Shown: positions 16,095 through 22,844 of the stretch, piece after piece | How positions within the stretch are numbered: the stretch's first letter is position 1 | How the letters are laid out: each line of letters opens with the position of its first letter | NCBI GenBank assembly: GCA_002308615.1 | Contig: DBWC01000061.1 | Location: 1-24,208 of the forward strand | Source: Clostridiales bacterium UBA1248 | GTDB lineage: Bacteria; Bacillota; Clostridia; Oscillospirales; CAG-272 | Direction of reading: 5' to 3' | DNA length: 24,208 bases | Translations under genes and position numbers: made by a program | The notes under the pieces: model-generated | What the model was told of the DNA's origin: nothing | The model's input: the letters and a program-made list of their open reading frames with translations, nothing else | The model's database searches: none

Positions 16095-17438
16095 TCATCC
16101 TTTCTTGCTTATACCGACAAGATCATAGTCATAACAGTCGGTTATTCTGACGTTTACAAACTCGCCTTCATTATGAAGTCCCTGACCTCTGTCAAGATCA
16201 AAGAATATCTTTCCGTCTACGTCCGGGGCGTCGGCTTCCGATCTGCCGACGTACGCGCCGCTCGCTCCGTCGAAGCCCTCGCAGAGTACCTTTACGGTCT
16301 TATGCAGCTTTTTGCGGTTAAGCTCCTCGCTTATCTCGGACTGGAGCGCCATTATCCCGTCACAGCGGTCCTGTTTTACCTGCTCGTCTATCTGATCTTC
16401 AAAATCGTACGCGGGCGTGTCCTCCTCGCGCGAGTAGGCGAAAGCGCCAAGACGGTCGAATTTCGTTTCTTTTATAAAGTCGCAGAGCTCCTCGTACTGT
16501 TCTTCCGTCTCGCCGGGAAAGCCCGTTATGACGGTAGTTCTCAGCGTTATGCCGGGGATCCTTTCGCGCAGGCGTTTTATCGCGTCTTCTATCGTCGCTC
16601 TGTCGCCGTGGCGGTTCATACGCTTCAGTACGTCGTCGTTTATATGCTGTATCGGCAGGTCTATGTATTTTACGACTCTGCCGTTGTTTTCTATCTCGTC
16701 GATAAGCTCATCCGTTATCTTGTCCGGGTAACAGTAAAGCAGTCTTATCCACGGTATTTCCGTCTCCGCACATATGCGGCGTATAAGCTCCGGCAGCATA
16801 TATTTGCCGTATAAGTCAAGACCGTAGCGCGAAGTGTCCTGCGCTATGAGCGAGAGCTCTTTGCAGCCGTCCCTGTCAAGCAGCTTTGCTTCTTCTATGA
16901 GGTCTTCCATCGGTCGCGAGCGGAATCTGCCGCGTATCAGCGGTATGGCGCAGTACGTGCAGCGGTTGTCGCAGCCCTCCGCTATTTTAAGATATGCGGC
17001 GTAAGATGGCGTTGTGAGCATACGGCTGCCGCCGAGCTCGCACGTGTTTTTGTCTTCAAACGAACTGTATTTTTCGCCTTTGAGCGACCTTGACACCACC
17101 TCGCATATTTTCTTTATGCTTCCCACGCCTACGAGCGCGTCGACCTCCGGCATCTGCTCGAATATCTGGTCGCGGTAGCGTTCCGCAAGACAACCGGTGA
17201 CTATGATTTTTTTAAGGTGTCTGTGTTTTTTGAACCACGCTATGTCAAGTATGTTGTCTATCGCTTCCTGCTTCGCGTCGTTTATGAAAGCGCAGGTGTT
17301 AATTATTATAACGTCGGCTTCGGATTCTTCATTTGTTATTTCGTATCCTTCATCGGATAAAAGCGACAGCATGACCTCCGTGTCAAGCTGATTTTTGCTG
17401 CATCCGAGCGATACAAAGCCGATTTTGATGTTTTTCAT
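16095..17438 (-). CDS. rimO: Ribosomal protein S12 methylthiotransferase
   Basis: The protein is 447 residues, as usual for RimO. Known role: radical-SAM beta-methylthiolation of an aspartate in ribosomal protein S12. The N-terminal UPF0004 domain begins GFVSLGCSKNQLDTE, typical of RimO rather than MiaB, and supplies C13, C49 and C83 for one 4Fe-4S cluster. The radical SAM motif C156-DNR-C160-TY-C163 holds the second. A C-terminal TRAM-like domain follows (VKVLCEGFDG, YVGRSEADAPDVDG). An AAAAGGAA site lies a few bases before the ATG. It is the first gene of the operon and has a leader of about 195 bases rich in hairpins. Confidence 0.96.
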   Translation of the reverse strand: MKNIKIGFVSLGCSKNQLDTEVMLSLLSDEGYEITNEESEADVIIINTCAFINDAKQEAIDNILDIAWFKKHRHLKKIIVTGCLAERYRDQIFEQMPEVDALVGVGSIKKICEVVSRSLKGEKYSSFEDKNTCELGGSRMLTTPSYAAYLKIAEGCDNRCTYCAIPLIRGRFRSRPMEDLIEEAKLLDRDGCKELSLIAQDTSRYGLDLYGKYMLPELIRRICAETEIPWIRLLYCYPDKITDELIDEIENNGRVVKYIDLPIQHINDDVLKRMNRHGDRATIEDAIKRLRERIPGITLRTTVITGFPGETEEQYEELCDFIKETKFDRLGAFAYSREEDTPAYDFEDQIDEQVKQDRCDGIMALQSEISEELNRKKLHKTVKVLCEGFDGASGAYVGRSEADAPDVDGKIFFDLDRGQGLHNEGEFVNVRITDCYDYDLVGISKKG

Positions 17439-17474
17439 TACTTATTCCTTTTATGTGTTTTTGTTCGCTAAGGT

Positions 17475-17614
17475 GTCGCTTTCGCGACGGTCTGTGCGGC
17501 TTACGCCGTGATTGGTGGTTCCCCACCCCCCTCTCCGGGAACCCCCAAAAACTCGTTCCTCGTTTTCGGGGGTTCACGGGTGGGCGACCTTCCATAACTG
17601 TCGGCGAAGCCGAC
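17475..17614. repeat. Hairpin-rich 5' leader of the rimO operon (palindromic repeat copy B)
   Basis: Four hairpins lie between the rimO promoter and its ATG: GTCGC/GCGAC (17475-17488, GAAA loop in the transcript), CGGC/GCCG (17497-17508, GTAA loop), a 14-bp stem (17539-17552 with 17562-17575; its single imperfection is a G-U pair in minus-strand RNA) and GTCGGC/GCCGAC (17600-17614). The AGGTGTCG context, the GTCGGC stem and the stretch with GGGGGTT followed by CGGAG and GGTGGGGA (minus strand) are shared with the 11.7 kb gap, so this is one repeat family. No ORF and no U-tract terminator is seen. Confidence 0.75.
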
Positions 17615-17639
17615 GTATTTATATATTTATCAAACTTCT

Positions 17640-17668
17640 ATTATACAATGCTTTTTTTAATTTTGCAA
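17640..17668 (-). promoter_or_regulatory. Sigma-A type promoter for the rimO-pgsA-PPTase-hisS-aspS operon
   Basis: On the minus strand TTGCAA (17663-17668) and a perfect TATAAT (17640-17645) are 17 bases apart. The -35 box lies inside the last codons of lnt. The predicted start near 17633 gives a leader of about 195 bases that contains the hairpin cluster. Confidence 0.85.
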
Positions 17669-19264
17669 GTCTTTGTTGTCATTATTTTTTTTAATATAAA
17701 TTTTTTTGTATATAAATGACCATATAAAACCGCCCGAAACGACGGATAAACAGAGAACAGGGAACAAATAAGGCGTTTTATGGTAAAAACTGATATCCGA
17801 ACGCGGTGTGACGGTATAGACCGCAAAACCCTTTGTGAGCGGATCGACCCCGGACAGTATCTCGCCTTCCGGGGATATGACCGTTGAGTAACCGGCGGCG
17901 GAGGAGCGTACGACGTATCTTCTGCTCTCGACTGCGCGGAGTATCGCGTGACCGTTATGCTCGTACAACTGCGCGGAATCCATCCACCACGAATCGTTCG
18001 TGGACTCCGTTAAGATGAGCGCGCCTTTCGCGGTCTCCTCAAACCCTATATTTTCAAACGCCGAGTCAAAACAGATAAACGAGCCTATCTTTCCGATCGT
18101 AGAGTCGAATACGACGCTTTCTATGCCCGCCGTAAGCTCGTCTCCTATGTCCGTAACGTCTTCAAGAAACGGCATGAGCTTCAATATAATTTCCTTTGCC
18201 GGCGTGAATTCGCCGAACGGAACCGGGTGCTGTTTTCTGTACGGTCCGGAGAGCGTGCCGTCGGGCGAGGCGCAGTACGTTACGTTGTAAAAGCCGTCGT
18301 CAGAATACTCGTAACAGCCGAAGATGATAACGACGCAGCGCGTCCTGCAAAAATCAAGCAGTTTTTCCCCAAGCGCCGGGTATTTTTTTATATCTAATGA
18401 AAAGCAACCCTCCGGCATAACTATAAGATTTGCGCCGGATCTGTTTATCTCCCCGTCCGCGTCGGCCAAAAAAGCGTCCATTACCTCGACAACCGAGCCC
18501 GTCTTCGTCCTGCCGGATACGATATTGCTCTGATACGCCGCGGCGGTGACGTACGTTTCAACTACGGCAGCTTTGCTTTTGTCGGCCGCGTACAGTATGC
18601 CGCCGACGCCCATATTCGTAAAAAACAGTGAAGCGGATGAAATAAGACAGATAAGAGCGGTCTTTCTGTTTTTGCGCTTTAAAAATTCATATAAACCGTA
18701 CGCCAGCGCCGCGTTTATCGATATAACGATGAAGGATATGAAATAAGAGCCGAAAAGCGACGCCGTCTGTATGCCTAAAATATTGCTCTGCTGAGTTATC
18801 GCAAGTCTCGCCCACGGAGACGCGAGCGATCCGAGCGTGAAAAGATATTCAACTATAACGTATAAGCACGACGTGAACGGAATAAAAAGCCACGGATATT
18901 TTCTGCACAGCTTCGTTCTGACAAACAGCCCGGTAAGAAACGGCCATAACGCCAGAAGCACGGAGAGGAGAAGTCCCGTGCCGAACCATGACAAAGCAAC
19001 GTATGCGACAGCCTCGCCCGTTGTGAAATTCAGATATTCAAGCGGGTACTGGTACGAAAACCAGTAGAAAATGCAGGCAAAGAACACGCCGCCCCATAAA
19101 TAGCCGTAACCGTAGAAACGGAAAGGCTTCTTGTCCTTTTCCGCCTCGGATAAGATCACGTAAAAAAGCGGTATAACGGTAAACAGGGCCAAAAATCCCA
19201 CCTTGTAAAAGGCAAAGCAGAGCCCCGTTAAAACCGCGCTTGCGATTATTAAAAGAAACCTCAT
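17657..19264 (-). CDS. lnt: Apolipoprotein N-acyltransferase
   Basis: The protein is 535 residues. An N-terminal half of hydrophobic helices (about 1-225) is followed by a nitrilase-type extracytoplasmic domain (about 235-485) and a final membrane helix (about 498-518). The Lnt triad can be placed: E285 (VMPEGCF), K344 (GPYRKQHPVPFGEFTP) and C398 (GSFICFDS), followed by LTESTNDSWW and HAILRAVESRRYVVRSSAAG, both typical of Lnt. Known role: it adds a third acyl chain to the N-terminal cysteine of lipoproteins. Classical Lnt is well known in Gram-negatives and Actinobacteria; it occurs in some Clostridia. The DUF4091 lipoprotein of this window would be a possible substrate. It overlaps the upstream pseudouridine synthase by ATGA. 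Its 3' end contains the rimO -35 box. Confidence 0.92.
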   Translation of the reverse strand: MRFLLIIASAVLTGLCFAFYKVGFLALFTVIPLFYVILSEAEKDKKPFRFYGYGYLWGGVFFACIFYWFSYQYPLEYLNFTTGEAVAYVALSWFGTGLLLSVLLALWPFLTGLFVRTKLCRKYPWLFIPFTSCLYVIVEYLFTLGSLASPWARLAITQQSNILGIQTASLFGSYFISFIVISINAALAYGLYEFLKRKNRKTALICLISSASLFFTNMGVGGILYAADKSKAAVVETYVTAAAYQSNIVSGRTKTGSVVEVMDAFLADADGEINRSGANLIVMPEGCFSLDIKKYPALGEKLLDFCRTRCVVIIFGCYEYSDDGFYNVTYCASPDGTLSGPYRKQHPVPFGEFTPAKEIILKLMPFLEDVTDIGDELTAGIESVVFDSTIGKIGSFICFDSAFENIGFEETAKGALILTESTNDSWWMDSAQLYEHNGHAILRAVESRRYVVRSSAAGYSTVISPEGEILSGVDPLTKGFAVYTVTPRSDISFYHKTPYLFPVLCLSVVSGGFIWSFIYKKIYIKKNNDNKDLQN

Positions 19265-20211
19265 TTGAAATTCTCCGCAAACCAGACGTTTTTCATATCC
19301 GCAGATACGGTTTTGCCCGTAAGATACGAAAGCGAGCCGATCCCCTGCTCAAACTTCAGCTTGTATGAATAAAGCGCCTGATATTTGTATCCGGCTTTTT
19401 TGTCGTCGCGGTTTTTGCCGTATTTTCCGTCGCCTAAAAGCGGATGACCGATATATGATAAGTGAGAGCGGATCTGATGAGTTTTGCCGGTGTAAAGCCG
19501 CACTTCAAGCAGAGCGTCGCCGCCTTTTTCCGATAGGACTTTATATCCGGTGACTATCTTCACGCGCCCCTGCTTCGGCTTGTCGTAAACCGTGACGGTG
19601 TTGTTTTTGGTGTCTTTGTATAAATAAGCGGTAAGCGTCGCCTCGGCGGGCTTCGGTGTACCGTGAACGGCGCAGAGGTAGTATTTTGACACGGAGCGGC
19701 CGCGTATTATCTCGTTCATGTCGCGCAGAGCCGCGGCGGTTTTAGCCGCGATCACAAGTCCGCCCGTGTTTCTGTCGATGCGGTTGCATAAGGACGGCAC
19801 AAAGGAGTTTTCTTCATCCGGTCTGTACTCGCCTTTTTTATATAAATACGCTTTAATATGCTCTATCAGCGTGTTGTTGTCGCCTTCGTCGTCCGGGTGG
19901 CAGAGCATACCGGGGCGCTTGTCGCATATTATGATATTTTCATCCTCGTATACGACGGTAAGAGAAGGCGTAAGCGTATAAAACAGGTCTTTTGCATAAC
20001 CGTCTGTCAGAAATTCCGGCGGCAGAAAACACTGAACGGTATCGCCCTCGCAGAGCATTTGATTAGGCTCCGCGCGCTTCCTGTTCACCTTTATTTTCTT
20101 TGTCCGTACAGCCTTGTACAGAAGCGACTGCGGCAGGTTTTTTGCCGCCTTTGACATGAATTTGTCAAGGCGCTGGCCCGCGTCGTTTTTGTTTACCGTA
20201 TATTCTTTCAA
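19261..20211 (-). CDS. RluA family pseudouridine synthase (RluC/RluD-like)
   Basis: The protein is 316 residues. An N-terminal S4 RNA-binding domain (AGQRLDKFMSK, IKVNRKRAEPNQMLCEGDTV; 11-60) precedes the catalytic domain. The catalytic aspartate is D146 in LCNRIDRNTGGLVIAAK; the more common HRLD is NRID here, a variant usual in Clostridia. KTHQIRSHLSYIGHPLLGDGKYG is the second conserved block. It converts uridine to pseudouridine in RNA, probably 23S rRNA; the target site cannot be read. The start is TTG, overlapping the stop of the upstream gene, without a convincing Shine-Dalgarno, so it probably depends on translational coupling. The next in-frame Met (19) would cut into the S4 domain. 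Confidence 0.92.
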   Translation of the reverse strand: MKEYTVNKNDAGQRLDKFMSKAAKNLPQSLLYKAVRTKKIKVNRKRAEPNQMLCEGDTVQCFLPPEFLTDGYAKDLFYTLTPSLTVVYEDENIIICDKRPGMLCHPDDEGDNNTLIEHIKAYLYKKGEYRPDEENSFVPSLCNRIDRNTGGLVIAAKTAAALRDMNEIIRGRSVSKYYLCAVHGTPKPAEATLTAYLYKDTKNNTVTVYDKPKQGRVKIVTGYKVLSEKGGDALLEVRLYTGKTHQIRSHLSYIGHPLLGDGKYGKNRDDKKAGYKYQALYSYKLKFEQGIGSLSYLTGKTVSADMKNVWFAENFK

Positions 20212-21026
20212 AGTTCTATCGTCTGATCTCCGTCTTTTGTGACGTAATGTGTTTTGACGCCTAAATTTTCCATCCAGCCGCGCACGATTATCGTTTTGAA
20301 TACGTGCGTGTTATAGCCTAAGCCCGCGTCGTTGTTCCATAACCAGTCGGGCGTGCACCACAGACAGGCCTCCGGCGCTATCGCCTCGTAAACGTATTCG
20401 CCTACGCCGTTCTGACCGTGATGCGCCATCTGTACCATGTCGCTCTTCAGTTTGCTTCCGTGGAGCGTGTAAAGCTTTTTGCCCGCGTCAAGTCCCAAGT
20501 CGCCCAAGAACATAACGGTTTTGCCGCCGAGCGTCATTCTGAAAACGGATGTGGAGTTGTTTATGCAGTTAAACTGATAATTCGGATCGGCGGTATATAA
20601 ATACTCGAATTTCGCGCCCTTTACCTCGTATTCGTCGCTTTGATAGACTATGCAGATCTTATCCGCGAATTTAGGCAGATTTTTATAAAATTTTTTAAGT
20701 GCGTGAGCCTCCGTCGGTTCGAATTTATCAAAGAACTGAGTTGACGGAAAGTTGTAGTAAACCCTGTCAAACGTCAATTCGCCCTTGTCTTCTTCAACGA
20801 TCCTGTTGAAAGCGGATATGTGGTCGTCATGCGCGTGCGAAAAGAACCAGGCGTCTATATGCGGAGTTTCCTGTCCCGTTATCTCGCGCAGCTTTGATAC
20901 CAGCTTCGGCGCGTCGTCCGCCCAGCCGCCGTCTATTACTATAACGCCGCCCTGATCCGTTGTTACTATGAAGCTGTTCATCTGTCTGTTCGTCTCCGAG
21001 GCGAGCATGTAAATTGTGTTTTTCAT
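20208..21026 (-). CDS. Metallo-beta-lactamase-fold hydrolase (ComEC-like MBL group)
   Basis: The protein is 272 residues, without signal peptide or membrane helix. The metal motif HxHxDH is complete (H64, H66, D68, H69 in FFSHAHDDH). D176 (FLGDLG) and H202/H203 (MAHHG) follow at the expected positions. The MAHHGQNG and MFLGDLG phrases resemble the MBL domain of ComEC/Rec2 proteins, but this is a stand-alone cytoplasmic version, so a hydrolase of unknown substrate is the honest call. An AGAGGG site lies seven bases before the ATG. It is the first gene of the operon with the pseudouridine synthase and lnt, behind a 200-base leader with tandem repeats. A link to RNA or lipoprotein processing is suggested only by position. 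Confidence 0.85.
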   Translation of the reverse strand: MKNTIYMLASETNRQMNSFIVTTDQGGVIVIDGGWADDAPKLVSKLREITGQETPHIDAWFFSHAHDDHISAFNRIVEEDKGELTFDRVYYNFPSTQFFDKFEPTEAHALKKFYKNLPKFADKICIVYQSDEYEVKGAKFEYLYTADPNYQFNCINNSTSVFRMTLGGKTVMFLGDLGLDAGKKLYTLHGSKLKSDMVQMAHHGQNGVGEYVYEAIAPEACLWCTPDWLWNNDAGLGYNTHVFKTIIVRGWMENLGVKTHYVTKDGDQTIEL

Positions 21027-21044
21027 TTTGGTACCCTCTTTATT

Positions 21045-21068
21045 CTTAATTATTCTGAATTCTTAATT
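21045..21068. repeat. AT-rich element related to the one at 11636-11656
   Basis: The 24 bases contain CTTAATT twice around a TATTCTGAATT-like centre. The reverse complement of the element at 11636-11656 matches it except for a 3-base insertion. In both places it lies within about 40 bases of the start codon of a minus-strand gene and next to GC-rich palindromes. Confidence 0.7.
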
Positions 21069-21202
21069 CGGGAGGGGAGACCCCTCCCCTACGAGCGCGT
21101 GTAATACACTTCTGTTGTGTCATCGGGAGGGGAAACCCCTCCCCTACGAGCGCGTGTGATACACCTCTGTTGTGCCATCGGGAGGGGAAACCCCTCCCCT
21201 AC
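21069..21202. repeat. Tandem 55-bp repeats with a palindromic core (copy C)
   Basis: Two full 55-bp units (21069-21123 and 21124-21178) differ at only a few bases. A third unit (from 21179) matches for its first 24 bases, to 21202. Each unit starts with GGGAGGGG-ARA-CCCCTCCC, a perfect 8-bp stem with a 3-base loop, then CTAC, then a less structured GCGCGTGT..ATACAC segment. The palindrome plus CTAC resembles the last hairpin of copy A (GGCGGG/CCCGCC then CTAC). The block lies downstream of a consensus promoter, so it should be transcribed in the leader of the MBL operon. No ORF is supported. Confidence 0.88.
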
Positions 21203-21232
21203 AAAAGCGGGTAGTATTCAATTTATTGGTAT

Positions 21233-21261
21233 ATTATACTCTTATTTTCTTTTTGTGTCAA
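21233..21261 (-). promoter_or_regulatory. Consensus sigma-A promoter for the MBL-rluA-lnt operon
   Basis: On the minus strand TTGACA (21256-21261) and TATAAT (21233-21238), both perfect, are 17 bases apart. The -35 box contains the nth stop codon (TGA, 21258-21260). The start near 21226 gives a 200-base leader that carries the tandem repeats. It is the strongest promoter seen in the window. Confidence 0.92.
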
Positions 21262-21905
21262 GGCTTTTCCGGTTTGTTTTCGCATATATCCGACAAAATA
21301 CATTCGGAGCAGTGAGGCGAGCGGGCGCAGCACGTATCGCGCCCGAACATGACGAAGCGGTGGCACAGCGCCGCCTGTTCCGACGGTTCGACTATAGCCG
21401 AGAGCGCTTTTTCCGTCTTTTCCGGTGACAGCGGCTTGCCGTCGCCGCAGAGCCCTATCCTCGCCGCTATCCTTATGCAGTGCGTGTCCGCAACGACGGC
21501 GGGCTTGCCGAAAATATCGCCTAATATCAGATTTGCTATTTTTCTTCCCACGCCGGGCAGCGTAAGAAGATCATCCATATTATCCGGCACTTTTCCGTTA
21601 TATTCGCTTATTATCCGTCCTGACATCCCTTTAAGGTCGCGCGCCTTTGAGTTATAAAGCCCGCAGGAGAATATGTATCTGCCGAGCTCCGTAACGTCCG
21701 CGTCCGCCATGGCGTAAACGTCCGGATATTTTTCAAATAAATCTTTACATACAATGTTCACGCGCTCATCGGTGCACTGCGCGGAAAGTCTGCCCATAAC
21801 GAGCAGACGCCACGGATCGCCTTCATAGAATAACGAGCATACGGCGTCCGGAAATTTTTGCTTTAATCTGCCGCAGACGGCGGCGGCAAGTTCTTTTTTA
21901 TCCAT
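21258..21905 (-). CDS. nth: Endonuclease III (DNA glycosylase/AP lyase)
   Basis: The protein is 215 residues, standard for Nth. Known role: removes oxidised pyrimidines from DNA and cuts the abasic site. The helix-hairpin-helix LPGVGRKIAN holds the catalytic K122, and VVADTHCIRIAARIGL holds the catalytic D140. The Fe-S loop has the exact C-x6-C-x2-C-x5-C spacing (C192, C199, C202, C208). LSAQCTDERVN (40-50) is the usual LSAQTTD block with T replaced by C. AGGAT lies seven bases before the ATG. It is the only gene of its transcript before the next promoter, and it diverges from the E2-like gene. Confidence 0.97.
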   Translation of the reverse strand: MDKKELAAAVCGRLKQKFPDAVCSLFYEGDPWRLLVMGRLSAQCTDERVNIVCKDLFEKYPDVYAMADADVTELGRYIFSCGLYNSKARDLKGMSGRIISEYNGKVPDNMDDLLTLPGVGRKIANLILGDIFGKPAVVADTHCIRIAARIGLCGDGKPLSPEKTEKALSAIVEPSEQAALCHRFVMFGRDTCCARSPHCSECILSDICENKPEKP

Positions 21906-21930
21906 TTTTTGATCCTATCCCAAAAAACGC

Positions 21931-21959
21931 TTGATTTTTTTGTTACGTTGTGGTATTAT
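21931..21959 (+). promoter_or_regulatory. Sigma-A type promoter for the E2-like acyltransferase gene
   Basis: TTGATT (21931-21936) and TATTAT (21954-21959) are 17 bases apart on the plus strand. The predicted start near 21966 gives a leader of about 40 bases to the ATG at 22005. Confidence 0.75.
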
Positions 21960-21984
21960 ACAGATATTAACTTTCATACTTTAA
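21955..21984 (-). promoter_or_regulatory. Candidate nth promoter sharing its -10 with the divergent promoter
   Basis: A perfect minus-strand TATAAT (21955-21960) overlaps the plus-strand -10 TATTAT by five bases. Its -35 is poor (TTAAAG, 21979-21984, 18-base spacer). The start would be near 21948, about 43 bases before the nth ATG. Confidence 0.5.
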
Positions 21985-22004
21985 CCGAAAAGAGGTATAA
22001 CAAT

Positions 22005-22844
22005 ATGGGCAGAGCAGACGGTAAAAGAGTAAAAAGCGCGGATCCGATGTATCAGCTTATCTCCTACATAATGAACAAACGCGTTGATTCGATGAATATG
22101 ATAACGGTAGATCTGCCGCTTGAGCCGATGACCGCGTATATACATAAGATGAGAAATGAAAAAGGCATAGTGCTTTCATACATGGGCATATTTCTTGCGG
22201 CGTATCTGCGTACGGTTTGCGAATTTCCGGCGCTCAACAGATTTGTCGTAAACAAGAAGGTCTATGCGAGAAACGAATTTTGCGTGGGTCTCGTCGTACT
22301 TAAGACAGACAGCGACAACGGCATAATGTCAAAGATATATTTTGATATGAACGACAACGTGTTTGACGTACAGCGCAAAATAGACGAGTATATCGCGTCA
22401 AACCGCACGTCGGAGACGGACAACAAAACGGAAAAACTGATGAAGGTACTGCTCAACATCCCGGGTCTTGCAAACTTCGGCATCGGTCTGTTCAGATTTT
22501 TGGACAATCACGGAATGCTGCCGAAAAGCGTCATAGACGCCTCGCCTTTCCATGAATCCCTGCTTTTGTCAAATCTCGCGAGCATCCGTACGAATCACAT
22601 ATATCATCACGTTTACGAATTCGGAACGACGAGTATAAGCGCTACGATGGGAACGCCGCGTATAGTGCCTAAGCTCAAGCGCGACGAGGTCGTGTTCGAG
22701 CGCACTTTGCCGCTCGGCGTCGTAATGGATGAAAGGATCTGCTCCGGCTCGTATTTCGCGGCGGTCTTCAAACGCTTGAGCGCGTATATCAAGGATCCGT
22801 CCCTGCTTGAGCAGCCGCCGGAAAAGGTCATCAGGGATTTTTGA
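22005..22844 (+). CDS. Stand-alone E2-like acyltransferase (2-oxoacid dehydrogenase/CAT fold) lacking the catalytic HxxxDG
   Basis: The protein is 279 residues. It resembles the catalytic domain of dihydrolipoyl acyltransferases and chloramphenicol acetyltransferase (DPMYQLISYIMNKR, ALNRFVVNKKVYARNE, FGTTSISATMGTP, LPLGVVMDERICSG). No lipoyl or E1/E3-binding domain is present, and no dehydrogenase genes are nearby. Where E2 enzymes have DHRxxDG, this has D242-ERICSG: E243 replaces the catalytic His and S247 the Asp. Short proteins of this kind are common in Clostridia and have no known function as far as I can tell. The start is set by AGAGG eight bases before the ATG; upstream in-frame sequence back to 21909 runs through the promoter. 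The 3' end overlaps the opposing decarboxylase gene by 14 bases. Confidence 0.8.
   Translation: MGRADGKRVKSADPMYQLISYIMNKRVDSMNMITVDLPLEPMTAYIHKMRNEKGIVLSYMGIFLAAYLRTVCEFPALNRFVVNKKVYARNEFCVGLVVLKTDSDNGIMSKIYFDMNDNVFDVQRKIDEYIASNRTSETDNKTEKLMKVLLNIPGLANFGIGLFRFLDNHGMLPKSVIDASPFHESLLLSNLASIRTNHIYHHVYEFGTTSISATMGTPRIVPKLKRDEVVFERTLPLGVVMDERICSGSYFAAVFKRLSAYIKDPSLLEQPPEKVIRDF

Noticed and set aside
17439..17633. T-box or other riboswitch upstream of an operon with hisS and aspS
   Set aside because: A GGGTGGGGAACC stretch on the minus strand recalls a T-box core. However, the ACCGCG part, specifier stem and downstream U-tract terminator are missing, the first gene is rimO, and the same G-rich block occurs in the unrelated gap at 11.7 kb.
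21069..21202. Possible CRISPR array
   Set aside because: The units are head-to-tail copies of the whole 55 bp, so there are no unique spacers between constant repeats. There are fewer than three complete units and no cas gene.
21069..21202. G-quadruplex formed by the GGGAGGGG runs
   Set aside because: Each unit has only two G runs next to each other, paired with C runs three bases away; the hairpin is the simpler structure.
21909..22004. N-terminal extension of the E2-like protein from the ATG at 21909
   Set aside because: The extension would span the promoter and the ribosome site at 21991-21995; the ATG at 22005 begins the family's usual N terminus.
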